Source: Actinomadura_C sp036008685
GTDB lineage: Bacteria; Actinomycetota; Actinomycetes; Streptosporangiales; Streptosporangiaceae
Assembly: GCA_036008685.1 (NCBI GenBank)
Contig: DASYNF010000168.1
Location: 1-25,963, forward strand
Length of the DNA: 25,963 bases
Direction of reading: 5' to 3'
Position numbers and translations under genes: made by a program. Positions 7,334 to 13,973 of this stretch are shown piece by piece (within the stretch, counting starts at the first letter, position 1; every line of letters starts with the position of its first letter). The notes beneath the pieces are model-generated. The model saw nothing but the letters and a program-made list of their open reading frames with translations. It did not search any database and was not told the DNA's origin.

Positions 7334-8674
7334 TCAGGACATCCGCCCCGCGGCGGCCGCCGCGGACGGCGGTTCGTCGAGTCCGGGGAGCGGCGCCGCT
7401 CCCTCCGACCACGGGAGCACGCGCACCGCCTTTCCCGTCTCCGTTCGCGGAACCGTGCCGGTGGGAAAGATCCGCACGTCGGCACGGACCCCCAGGCGTT
7501 CGGCCAGGACGCGTTCGAGCTCCGTGCGGACACCGTCGTCGCCGCTCACCTGCTCGCAGGCGACGATCAGCCGGTTGAGCCCCCGCTGGTCCATGACGAT
7601 CAGGTAGTGCGGCGACAGCCGGACGTCGCTCAGGAGGACCTGTTCCACTTCGCTGGGGTAGACGTTGACACCGCGGACCACGAGCATGTCGTCGCGGCGG
7701 CCGAGCACCTTGCTCATCCTCACCAGGGTCCGCCCGCACGGGCAGGGCGTCCGCGACAACGCGGCGATGTCCCCGGTGCGGTAGCGGAGGAGCGGGAGCG
7801 CCTCCTTGGTCAGGGTCGTGAAGACGAGTTCTCCGGGCCGGCCGTCCCCGACGGGCTCTCCGGTCTCCGGGTCGATCGTCTCCACGAGGAAGTGGTCCTC
7901 ATGAACGTGCAGGCCGTGGCCCGCTTCGACGCATTCGGCCGCGACCCCGGGACCGAGGATCTCCGACAGCCCGTAGATGTCGAGAGCGCGCAGGCCCAGC
8001 GTCTCCTCGATCTGGCCCCGGAGCGCCTCGCTCCACGGCTCCGCGCCGAGGACGCCGACCTTGAGCCGAAGCCGGTCGGGGGTGATACCGGCCTCCCGTG
8101 CGGCCTCCCCGAGCCGGAGGGCGTACGACGGCGTGCAGGTGAGGACGTCCGGTCCCAGGTCGACGAGAAGACGCAGCTGACGTGAGGTCATGCCCCCGCT
8201 GAGGGGCACCACCGCCGCGCCGAGTTCGACGGCTCCCTGGTGGATGCCCAGCCCGCCCGTGAAGAGCCCATAGCCGTACGCGTTGTGGATGAGGCTCGAC
8301 GGGCTCACACCGGCGCAGACGAGTGAACGGGCGCACAGCCGCGCCCACAGCGAGAGGTCGGAGCGGGTGTAGCCGACGAGCGTCGGCCGGCCCCCGGTTC
8401 CACTCGACCCGTGAATGGCCACCACCTGTTCCATGGGCACGGCGAGCATGCCGAGGGGATAGGCGGACCACAGATCCTGTTTGGTGGCCATGGGAAGGCG
8501 GGACAGATCCTCGAGGTCCACGTCGGCCCCCGAGGCGACCCCGGCGGCACGCAGCCGCCCGCCCTGCAGCCCGTCGACGTCCAGGAGCCGGTCGACCAGG
8601 CGGCGGAGCCGGCCTCGCTGCAGTGCCGTGCGTTCGTCGCGCGACATCGCCTCTGCCTGGGGTTCGTACATCAT
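7334..8674 (-). CDS. Phenylacetate-CoA ligase-type adenylate-forming enzyme (PaaK-like)
   Basis: A 446-residue ANL-superfamily enzyme of the short PaaK type, close to the usual family length of about 430-440. It activates a carboxylic acid as acyl-AMP and transfers it to CoA. Motifs: ATP loop SSGTGGRPT (90-98), YGLSEI (234-239), YRTGD (298-302), the PaaK-typical CPCGRT (311-316), RRDDMLVVRGVNVYPSEVE in the hinge region, and TETGK with the C-terminal catalytic Lys. GGAGGCG precedes tandem ATGs at 8674 and 8671; the second has better spacing. No paa ring-oxidation genes are nearby, so the substrate could be phenylacetate or another aryl acid, for catabolism or specialised metabolism. A transporter of the MHS family follows on the same strand upstream, separated by a small plus-strand gene. 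Confidence 0.88.
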   Translation of the reverse strand: MMYEPQAEAMSRDERTALQRGRLRRLVDRLLDVDGLQGGRLRAAGVASGADVDLEDLSRLPMATKQDLWSAYPLGMLAVPMEQVVAIHGSSGTGGRPTLVGYTRSDLSLWARLCARSLVCAGVSPSSLIHNAYGYGLFTGGLGIHQGAVELGAAVVPLSGGMTSRQLRLLVDLGPDVLTCTPSYALRLGEAAREAGITPDRLRLKVGVLGAEPWSEALRGQIEETLGLRALDIYGLSEILGPGVAAECVEAGHGLHVHEDHFLVETIDPETGEPVGDGRPGELVFTTLTKEALPLLRYRTGDIAALSRTPCPCGRTLVRMSKVLGRRDDMLVVRGVNVYPSEVEQVLLSDVRLSPHYLIVMDQRGLNRLIVACEQVSGDDGVRTELERVLAERLGVRADVRIFPTGTVPRTETGKAVRVLPWSEGAAPLPGLDEPPSAAAAAGRMS

Positions 8675-8941
8675 CGCCTCCGCTCCCGGCCCACGTCCGG
8701 CTCATCGCGGGCGCCCGCGCGCGAACGGCCGGTCCATGGGCTCACCGGCCCGATGCGACGAGAGGACGCGGGGCCGGAGGTCGCTTGATCACTTCACCCC
8801 TTGTACCCCCGGGGCAGCCGCGCGGCAACCCCCTGCGCCGGCTCCGGCGGCATCGGAAAATCTCGCCATACCGTCATGACCCTCTCTCTGAAGGGCACGT
8901 CAGCACAGAGGCATACAAGCAGCCTTCAGAGGTGAAGACCG

Positions 8942-9130
8942 ATGCGTCTCAAGCGTCCGTACGGGGGGAAAACGCTCGAACAGCGGATCGCCGAACGCCA
9001 GGCCGGCCTGCCCCCGCTCAAGCGGGGACGGGTCTTCGAGCACGCACCCGCCAGGTTCATCTTCATCATGGTCCTGGTGATGACCGTCCTCTCCCATCTG
9101 GTCCTAGTGATCATCTACTGGGCGAGGTGA
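8942..9130 (+). CDS. Small single-helix membrane protein (hypothetical)
   Basis: A 62-residue open frame with GAGGTG at a good distance before its ATG. The N-terminal half is basic and hydrophilic, with LEQRIAERQAGLPPLKRG suggesting an amphipathic helix. Residues about 39-59 form one very hydrophobic helix rich in Val, Ile, Leu and Met, and the chain ends YWAR. Positive-inside topology would put the N-terminus in the cytoplasm. I do not recognise a family. Its last 27 bp overlap the 3' end of the convergent MHS transporter gene, and its stop codon sits in the left arm of a hairpin. Ribosome site, helix and hairpin together favour a real gene. Confidence 0.55.
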   Translation: MRLKRPYGGKTLEQRIAERQAGLPPLKRGRVFEHAPARFIFIMVLVMTVLSHLVLVIIYWAR

Positions 9131-10546
9131 CCCCGCCCGGGATGCCGGGCCCGTCACGGAGGGGAGCGCCCCGGGCAGCGGCTCGCGAGCGTTCTCCGGT
9201 GCGCACATCACCGCGACGGCCCCGATCCCACCGGCCGCGGCGAGGTAGAAGCCCGGCAGGAGCTTGTTGCCGGTGAGGTGGACCAGGGCCTCGTTGACCA
9301 GCGGAGTGGTGCCTCCGAACACGGACACGGAGACGTTGAAGGCCACCGAGAGGGCCCCGGCCCGCACCTCCGTGGGGAACAGCGCCGGAAGGGTCGCGGG
9401 CTCGGTGCTGTCGAAGCACAGGAACATCAGCCCGATGAGCACGCAACCGAGAAAGATCGCCCTCAGGGTGCCGAGTCGGATAATCATGAATGCGGGCACC
9501 GAGCCCACGACCAGCAGCAGGCATCCCGTCATGAGCACGGGCTTACGCCCGATCCGGTCGGACAGCAGGCCCACGAAGGGGACGAGCACCATGAGCATCG
9601 CCATGACGGCGGCCACGATCATGAGCGCCGATGACTGGCGCACTCCGAGCTCGGCCGTCAGGTAGCTCGGCATGTAGGACGTGAGCATGTAGCTGGTCAC
9701 GTTCAGGACCAGCGCCAGCCCGATGCAGACGAGGAAGGGCCGGCGGTGCTCCACGAGGATGTGCCGCACCTCGGCTCGGAGCCCGGTCTCGCGGGCGGGT
9801 TCACGGCGCTCCATCTCCTCGTACACGGGTGTCTCCCCGAGCCTGAGACGGAAGTAGAGACCGGCGAGCCCGAAGGGACCGGCCAGCAGGAACGGGATCC
9901 GCCAGCCCCACGAGAGCATGTCCCGCGAGGACAACGTCGCGGTGAGCGCGGTGACCAGCACCGCTCCCAGCACATAACCGCCCAGGGTCCCGACCTCGAG
10001 CCAGCTCGCGAGAAACCCCCTGCGCCGGTCCGGCGAGTGCTCGGCGACGTAGGTCATCGCCGAGCCGTATTCACCGCCGGTCGAGAAACCCTGGATCAAC
10101 CGGGCGCCGAGCAGCAACACCGGCGCCCAGATGCCGATCGTGCGGTAACCGGGCACCAGGCCGATGCACATCGTGCCCACGGCCATCATCATCATCGTGA
10201 CGACCAGCACGCGCTTGCGCCCGATGCGATCGCCGAGGGGGCCGAAGAAGAGCCCGCCGAGCGGCCGGACCAGGAAGGCCGCGGCGAACGCGGCGAACGC
10301 GGCGATCAGCTGTATCGGCGTGCTGGCCCCTGGAAAGAAGACCTTGCCGAGGACCACGGCCAGATAGCTGTAGACCCCGAAGTCGTACCACTCCATCATG
10401 TTGCCGACCGCGGTCCCGGCGATGGTCCGCCACAGCTTCGACGGGTCCACAACGGTCACCGCGTCATCGGCCTCACGCCACGACGCCTCGTCCCGGCGAG
10501 GCCTCTCGTCTCCGTCCCCGGTGCCTTCACTCATCCCCGTACCCAT
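9104..10546 (-). CDS. MHS-family MFS transporter (metabolite:H+ symporter)
   Basis: A 12-helix major facilitator, about 480 residues from the ATG at 10546. The metabolite:H+ symporter signature is clear: GNMMEWYDFGVYSYLA in helix 1, the loop 2-3 motif GDRIGRKRVLV, RLIQGFSTGGEYGSAMTYVAE after helix 4, and the repeated LSDRIGRKPVLM in loop 8-9. Members import proline/betaine, citrate, alpha-ketoglutarate, shikimate or aromatic acids with protons; the substrate here cannot be read from sequence. The start is uncertain: ATG at 10534 and GTG at 10570 are in frame, and the best ribosome-site candidate (GGTGA) favours 10546. Its 3' end overlaps a small convergent gene. It may supply the acid for the PaaK-like ligase, but nothing in the sequence proves this. 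Confidence 0.9.
   Translation of the reverse strand: MGTGMSEGTGDGDERPRRDEASWREADDAVTVVDPSKLWRTIAGTAVGNMMEWYDFGVYSYLAVVLGKVFFPGASTPIQLIAAFAAFAAAFLVRPLGGLFFGPLGDRIGRKRVLVVTMMMMAVGTMCIGLVPGYRTIGIWAPVLLLGARLIQGFSTGGEYGSAMTYVAEHSPDRRRGFLASWLEVGTLGGYVLGAVLVTALTATLSSRDMLSWGWRIPFLLAGPFGLAGLYFRLRLGETPVYEEMERREPARETGLRAEVRHILVEHRRPFLVCIGLALVLNVTSYMLTSYMPSYLTAELGVRQSSALMIVAAVMAMLMVLVPFVGLLSDRIGRKPVLMTGCLLLVVGSVPAFMIIRLGTLRAIFLGCVLIGLMFLCFDSTEPATLPALFPTEVRAGALSVAFNVSVSVFGGTTPLVNEALVHLTGNKLLPGFYLAAAGGIGAVAVMCAPENAREPLPGALPSVTGPASRAGSPRPVDDH
9127..9157. terminator. Hairpin within the overlapping 3' ends of two convergent genes
   Basis: GTGAC and GTCAC outer arms and a GCCCGG-gatg-CCGGGC inner stem (9135-9150), separated by a CCC/CC internal loop, form a hairpin. 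It begins at the stop codon of the small membrane-protein gene and lies inside the last codons of the MHS gene, so it could serve mainly the plus-strand gene. Confidence 0.5.
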
Positions 10547-10849
10547 GCGATCGGCGTCACCGCCGCCCACGCGTACGTGTCGCGCGTTCGACCGCGGATG
10601 TCAGCGACCGTGATACCCCCGCACCCCGGCGTTATTGGGCAAAACCGCCTCTACGCCAAAAGATCAGGACCAGAATGGGCTCATCCATACCCGGATAAGG
10701 AGAGTCACCGCGATGCCCGCCCCCTTAGCCGCCGAACCACGTCGCCAGCGTGGGCGGCCCTCCGGTGCCGTCGCCTCCGGGAGGACACCACAGCCGGCCA
10801 CGGCGGGAGCGGCTGAGAACCAGCCGCCCGCACTCCGGATGGAGACACT

Positions 10850-11254
10850 ATGCACACAGACGCAACACCGGATATCCCCTTGAAGCTGACGAGCCGGCGA
10901 CTCGCCGGCCGTACGGTCATCGCGATCCGCGGAGAGCTCGACATCGCCTCGGCGGCGGCCCTCCGCGGCCATCTGGCCAACGCCATCCACCACACCACGA
11001 ACCCACTGGTCTTCGACCTCTCCGGGGTGCCCTTCTGCGATGCCGCCGGCCTCGACCTCCTCGTGGGCGCGCACCGCCAGGCCTCGGCCCGGGGCGTCGA
11101 CATCAGTCTCGCCGCTCCCCGGCCGCAGCTGATCAACCTGCTGCGCATCACCGGTCTCGACGGCGTCTTCACCCTCCATGGGCCGGACGCGACGACCCCG
11201 GACGCAACGACCCCGGACCACCACGACCAGGACGACAGCACCGCCGCGGCGTGA
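10850..11254 (+). CDS. STAS-domain anti-sigma factor antagonist lacking the phospho-serine
   Basis: A 134-residue SpoIIAA/RsbV-like protein, with GGAG 5 nt before the ATG. The STAS fold runs from about residue 10 to 108: RTVIAIRGELDIASA, the LVFDLSGVPFCDAAGLDLLV strand-turn-helix, and the C-terminal helix region LINLLRITGLDGVF. In family members the first residue after the turn Asp is the Ser that the cognate kinase phosphorylates (DSSG). Here the turn reads D64-A-A-G, so neither serine is present. Such a protein would be expected to bind its anti-sigma partner without being switched off by phosphorylation. The C-terminus carries a twice-repeated DATTP unit and an acidic tail. It is the only gene of its transcription unit; a possible partner ATPase lies at 417. 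Confidence 0.87.
   Translation: MHTDATPDIPLKLTSRRLAGRTVIAIRGELDIASAAALRGHLANAIHHTTNPLVFDLSGVPFCDAAGLDLLVGAHRQASARGVDISLAAPRPQLINLLRITGLDGVFTLHGPDATTPDATTPDHHDQDDSTAAA
11186..11215. repeat. Tandem 15-bp repeat in the STAS gene tail
   Basis: Two adjacent 15-bp units, GACGCGACGACCCCG and GACGCAACGACCCCG, differ by one base and encode DATTP twice in frame. They extend a disordered tail outside the STAS domain and probably arose by slippage. Confidence 0.8.
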
Positions 11255-11350
11255 CCCGGCCGGCATGGCCCTCGATCCAGTGGCGTGGCGAACGCGTCAC
11301 ACTGGGTGGGACGAAGGAATAACCGAGGGTCCTAAGGGATTTTTCCGGAC

Positions 11351-12316
11351 ATGCCTGATATGAAATATCGCCGTCTCGGCGACTCCGGTCTGGTCGTGTC
11401 CGTCGTCGGCCTCGGCGCCAACAACTTCGGCTGGAACGACCGCGTCGACGCCGAGGGCACCGTCAAGGTCGTCGACGCCGCCCAGGAGGCCGGGGTCACC
11501 CTCATCGACACCTCCGACTCCTACGGGGACTCCGAGGAGCTGCTCGGCGCGGCCCTGGAGGGCCGCCGGGACGAGTTCGTGCTCGCGACCAAGTTCGGCA
11601 GCGACCTGCAGGGCGCCAACGGACCCGACTGGGGCGCCCGGGGCTCCCGCCGCTATATCCGGCGGGCCGTCGAGCGTTCGCTGCGCCGGCTGCGGACCGA
11701 CTACATCGACCTCTACCAGCTGCACTTCCCCGACCCGGCCACTCCCCTGGAGGAGACGCTCGAGGCGCTGACCGAGCTCGTACGGGAGGGCAAGGTCCGC
11801 TACATCGGGTCGTCCAACCTCACCGCCTGGCAGGTGGCCCACACGGACTGGATCGCCGGCACCCGCGGTCTCTCCCCGTTCATCAGCGCGCAGAACGAGT
11901 ACAGCCTGCTCGACCGGCGGGCCGAGACCGAGCTGCTGCCGGCCGCCGAGCACTTCGGCGTCGGCGTGCTGCCCTACTTCCCGCTGGCCAGCGGCCTGCT
12001 GACCGGAAAGTACCGCCGGGGCGCCGACCTCCCGGACAACAGCCGCTACCAGGCGTGGGGCCTCGGCGACCGGCTGACCGACGCCAGGTTCGACGCCGTG
12101 GAGGGGCTCACCGCCTTCGCCGAGGAGCGGGGCCTGAGCCTGCTCGACGTGGCGATCTCCGGCCTGGCCGCGCAGCCCGCGGTCGCCTCGGTGATCGCCG
12201 GTGCCACCAGGCCGGAGCAGATCCGCGCCAACGCGGCGGCCGGCCTGTGGGAGCCGACCGACGAGGATCTGGACGCTCTCGACAAGATCGTCCCCCGCGG
12301 CGCCCAGGTGCTCTGA
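11351..12316 (+). CDS. Aldo/keto reductase
   Basis: A 321-residue (beta/alpha)8 NADPH-dependent oxidoreductase of the aldo/keto reductase superfamily. The catalytic tetrad is complete: Asp53 and Tyr58 in DTSDSYG, Lys81 in ATKFG, and His125 in LYQLHFPD. The family segments VGLGANNFG, GKVRYIGSSN, SAQNEYSLLDR, and SVIAGATRPEQ (cofactor phosphate-binding region near the C-terminus) are in order. The length and DxxxSYGxSE pattern fit the AKR subfamily close to YccK/PhdA-type general oxidoreductases, so the substrate is not predictable. The ATG at 11351 follows AAGGG by 11-12 nt; an ATG three codons later would also give a standard N-terminus. A strong hairpin follows the gene, so it is probably its own unit. 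Confidence 0.92.
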   Translation: MPDMKYRRLGDSGLVVSVVGLGANNFGWNDRVDAEGTVKVVDAAQEAGVTLIDTSDSYGDSEELLGAALEGRRDEFVLATKFGSDLQGANGPDWGARGSRRYIRRAVERSLRRLRTDYIDLYQLHFPDPATPLEETLEALTELVREGKVRYIGSSNLTAWQVAHTDWIAGTRGLSPFISAQNEYSLLDRRAETELLPAAEHFGVGVLPYFPLASGLLTGKYRRGADLPDNSRYQAWGLGDRLTDARFDAVEGLTAFAEERGLSLLDVAISGLAAQPAVASVIAGATRPEQIRANAAAGLWEPTDEDLDALDKIVPRGAQVL

Positions 12317-12352
12317 CCCACGTCGGCCCGGTCATCGAGCCGTGACGATCCC

Positions 12353-12388
12353 GGCCTCGGGCGCCCGCGACGGCGGGCGCCCGAGGCC
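12353..12388. terminator. Terminator hairpin after the aldo/keto reductase gene
   Basis: A perfect 16-bp stem (12353-12368 and 12373-12388, starting GGCCTCGGGCGCCCGC) has a GACG tetraloop. It lies 37 nt after the stop codon and 53 nt before the next ATG. It is very stable but has no T-run, in the actinomycete style. Confidence 0.88.
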
Positions 12389-12441
12389 GTCCGGCGGGCA
12401 CAGGCCCGCACCAGCCCGCGAGCATCGGAGGTTCCAGGAAG

Positions 12442-13242
12442 ATGAGCGGATCAGAGGCCGTGGGGCCTGCGGGAGACGGGCCGCGGCTCGCGGCACGCAA
12501 CGTGCTCGTGACCGGCGGGACCAGCGGTCTGGGGCTGGCGATGGCCTCCGGACTGGCCCGGGCTGGGGCGACGGTGGCGCTGACCGGCCGGTCCGGGAAG
12601 CGGGCCCGTGCGGTCGCGGCGACGCTCCCGGGAGCCGTGGGGATCGAGCTGGACGTCCGCGATGAGACGTCGGTGACCCGCGCGGTGGACGAGGCCTGGT
12701 CCAAGCTCGATGGGATCGACCTGCTGGTCAACAACGCCGGGATCGGCATGCGCACGGTCAACCCACGCTTCCTCACCGAGCCGCGGGGATTCTGGACGGT
12801 GCCGGTGGAGGGTTTCCGGGACGTCGTGGACACCAACCTGACCGGCTACTTCCTCATGGCGCGGGAGGTCGCCCCGCGGATGCTGGCGGCCGGTCATGGC
12901 CGGATCGTCAACATCTCGATGAACCACACCACCATGAACCGGGCCGGCTTCGTCCCGTACGGACCCTCGCGCGCGGGCGCCGAGGCGCTGTCCCGGATCA
13001 TGGCGGCCGACCTCGCCGGTACGGGCGTCACCGTCAACCTCCTGCTGCCCGGCGGTGCGACCGTCACCGGCATGCTTCCGCCGGAAGAGGTCCCGGCGGA
13101 CCACTCCTTCATCGACCCCGCCGTGATGGGTCCGCCGATCGTGTGGCTGGCCTCCGCCGAGGCCGGCGGCGTCCATGACCAGCGCATCGTCGCCATCGAC
13201 TTCGACGACTGGCTACGCGGCCGGGCCGGCGCTAGGGGGTGA
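12442..13242 (+). CDS. Short-chain dehydrogenase/reductase with altered catalytic residues
   Basis: A 266-residue Rossmann-fold protein with the SDR cofactor motif TGGTSGLG (24-31), LDVRD (70-74), NNAG (97-100), and the structural Asn in DTNLTGYF. The active site differs from the norm. The position 13 residues before the catalytic Tyr, usually Ser, is Met160 (NISM). Tyr173 is present, but YxxxK reads YGPSR, so the Lys is Arg177. Some related SDR subfamilies keep YGPSK with a non-Ser residue, so the Arg is the more unusual change. The enzyme may be weakly active, may act on an atypical substrate, or may be a binding protein. AGGAAG and GGAGG precede the ATG. Its last 11 bp overlap the convergent TetR gene. 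Confidence 0.88.
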   Translation: MSGSEAVGPAGDGPRLAARNVLVTGGTSGLGLAMASGLARAGATVALTGRSGKRARAVAATLPGAVGIELDVRDETSVTRAVDEAWSKLDGIDLLVNNAGIGMRTVNPRFLTEPRGFWTVPVEGFRDVVDTNLTGYFLMAREVAPRMLAAGHGRIVNISMNHTTMNRAGFVPYGPSRAGAEALSRIMAADLAGTGVTVNLLLPGGATVTGMLPPEEVPADHSFIDPAVMGPPIVWLASAEAGGVHDQRIVAIDFDDWLRGRAGARG

Positions 13243-13780
13243 GCCCGCGCAGCATGAGTTCGAGCCAGCGGTTGCGGGCGCGCACGTCGATCTCATCCCC
13301 CGGCATCGTGGTCAGCAGCAGGGCGATGTCGTCCGTGGTGACGTCCGGGTGCAGGTCCCCGGCCATGTGAGCCGCCGCGATGAGCAGGTCGAGGCCGGCC
13401 CGGGCGCGCTTGCGGTCGCGCGTCTGGTCGTCGCCGTTGATGCCGAGTGCCGCCGCGGCGCTCTTGACCGCGCGGTCCTGCCCGCTGACGTCGACGAGCT
13501 GGGCGAAGACGGCCGCGATCTCCTCCACCGCGCGGTGGCCCGCGTCCATCCGCTCGACGGCGGTCTCCACGGACTCGACGACCCGCCTGGTCCGGTCGGC
13601 CAGGGCGGCGGCGATCAGATCGGCCTTGGTCGGGAAGTGACGGTAGAGCGTGCCGACGGCCACCCCGGCGGCCTCGGCGATCTGGTCCATGCCGACGCCC
13701 GGTCCATGGCGGGCGATCTGCGCCCTGGCGGCTTCGAGGATGCGCGCGCGATTACGCGCCGCGTCGGCCCGCAGAGCCAT
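13232..13780 (-). CDS. TetR/AcrR-family transcriptional repressor
   Basis: A 182-residue regulator. The N-terminal HTH spans about residues 8-55 with ILEAARAQIARHG, MDQIAEAAGVAVGTLYRHFPTKADLI, the standard TetR recognition helix ending in TLYRHFP. The C-terminal ligand-binding domain resembles the SbtR-type (TetR_C_33-like) class often seen beside oxidoreductases in actinomycetes. AAGGA precedes the ATG by 10 nt. The gene converges on the SDR gene with an 11-bp overlap and is divergent from the amidotransferase gene. Two matching palindromes lie 46 nt before its start (13826-13839 and 13849-13862), suggesting autorepression and possible control of the divergent gene. Confidence 0.92.
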   Translation of the reverse strand: MALRADAARNRARILEAARAQIARHGPGVGMDQIAEAAGVAVGTLYRHFPTKADLIAAALADRTRRVVESVETAVERMDAGHRAVEEIAAVFAQLVDVSGQDRAVKSAAAALGINGDDQTRDRKRARAGLDLLIAAAHMAGDLHPDVTTDDIALLLTTMPGDEIDVRARNRWLELMLRGLTP

Positions 13781-13825
13781 GATCAGCGATCCTTTACCTT
13801 CCGGTCGTCCTCATCGGTGAGAACC

Positions 13826-13839
13826 TGAACTATAGTTCA
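13826..13839. promoter_or_regulatory. TetR operator copy 1 (TGAAC-N4-GTTCA)
   Basis: TGAACTATAGTTCA is a perfect 14-bp palindrome. It shares both half-sites with a second palindrome whose centre is 23 bp away. Its position between the repressor start (13780) and the amidotransferase start (13974) fits TetR binding. The TATAGT core could also be a -10 element on either strand. Confidence 0.72.
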
Positions 13840-13848
13840 CATAGTAGG

Positions 13849-13862
13849 TGAACCTCGGTTCA
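13849..13862. promoter_or_regulatory. TetR operator copy 2 (TGAAC-N4-GTTCA)
   Basis: TGAACCTCGGTTCA is the second copy of the TGAAC-N4-GTTCA motif; the palindrome extends to GGTGAACC-TC-GGTTCACC (13847-13864). Spacing of about two helical turns from copy 1 would place two repressor dimers on nearly the same face of the DNA. Confidence 0.72.
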
Positions 13863-13973
13863 CCATCATCTCCGGGGGCGACCGAAGACCCCCGATCTCG
13901 CAGGTCGACGCACTGTGCCGAGGATCCAGCGCGCTCTCACGACCTGATCGACGAGGCAGGAGGCGAATGGTCG

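Noticed and set aside
6474..7607. A 377-codon plus-strand open frame
   Set aside because: It overlaps the secreted-protein gene in another frame and crosses the terminator; composition is Arg/Pro/Gly-rich without motifs.
10605..10625. GGGTAT-like SigB -10 element on the minus strand before the MHS gene
   Set aside because: No GTTT-type -35 at the required spacing of about 14 nt.
10713..10883. A possible small gene before the STAS gene, with GGAGAG before an ATG
   Set aside because: It has a rare TTA codon early, low-complexity Arg/Pro/Ala content and runs into the STAS gene out of frame; I judged the ribosome-like site to be chance.
13848..13973. In-frame upstream extension of the asnB reading frame
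   Set aside because: Class II amidotransferases need Cys directly after the initiator Met, and AGGAGG precedes the ATG at 13974; the extension also covers an operator copy.
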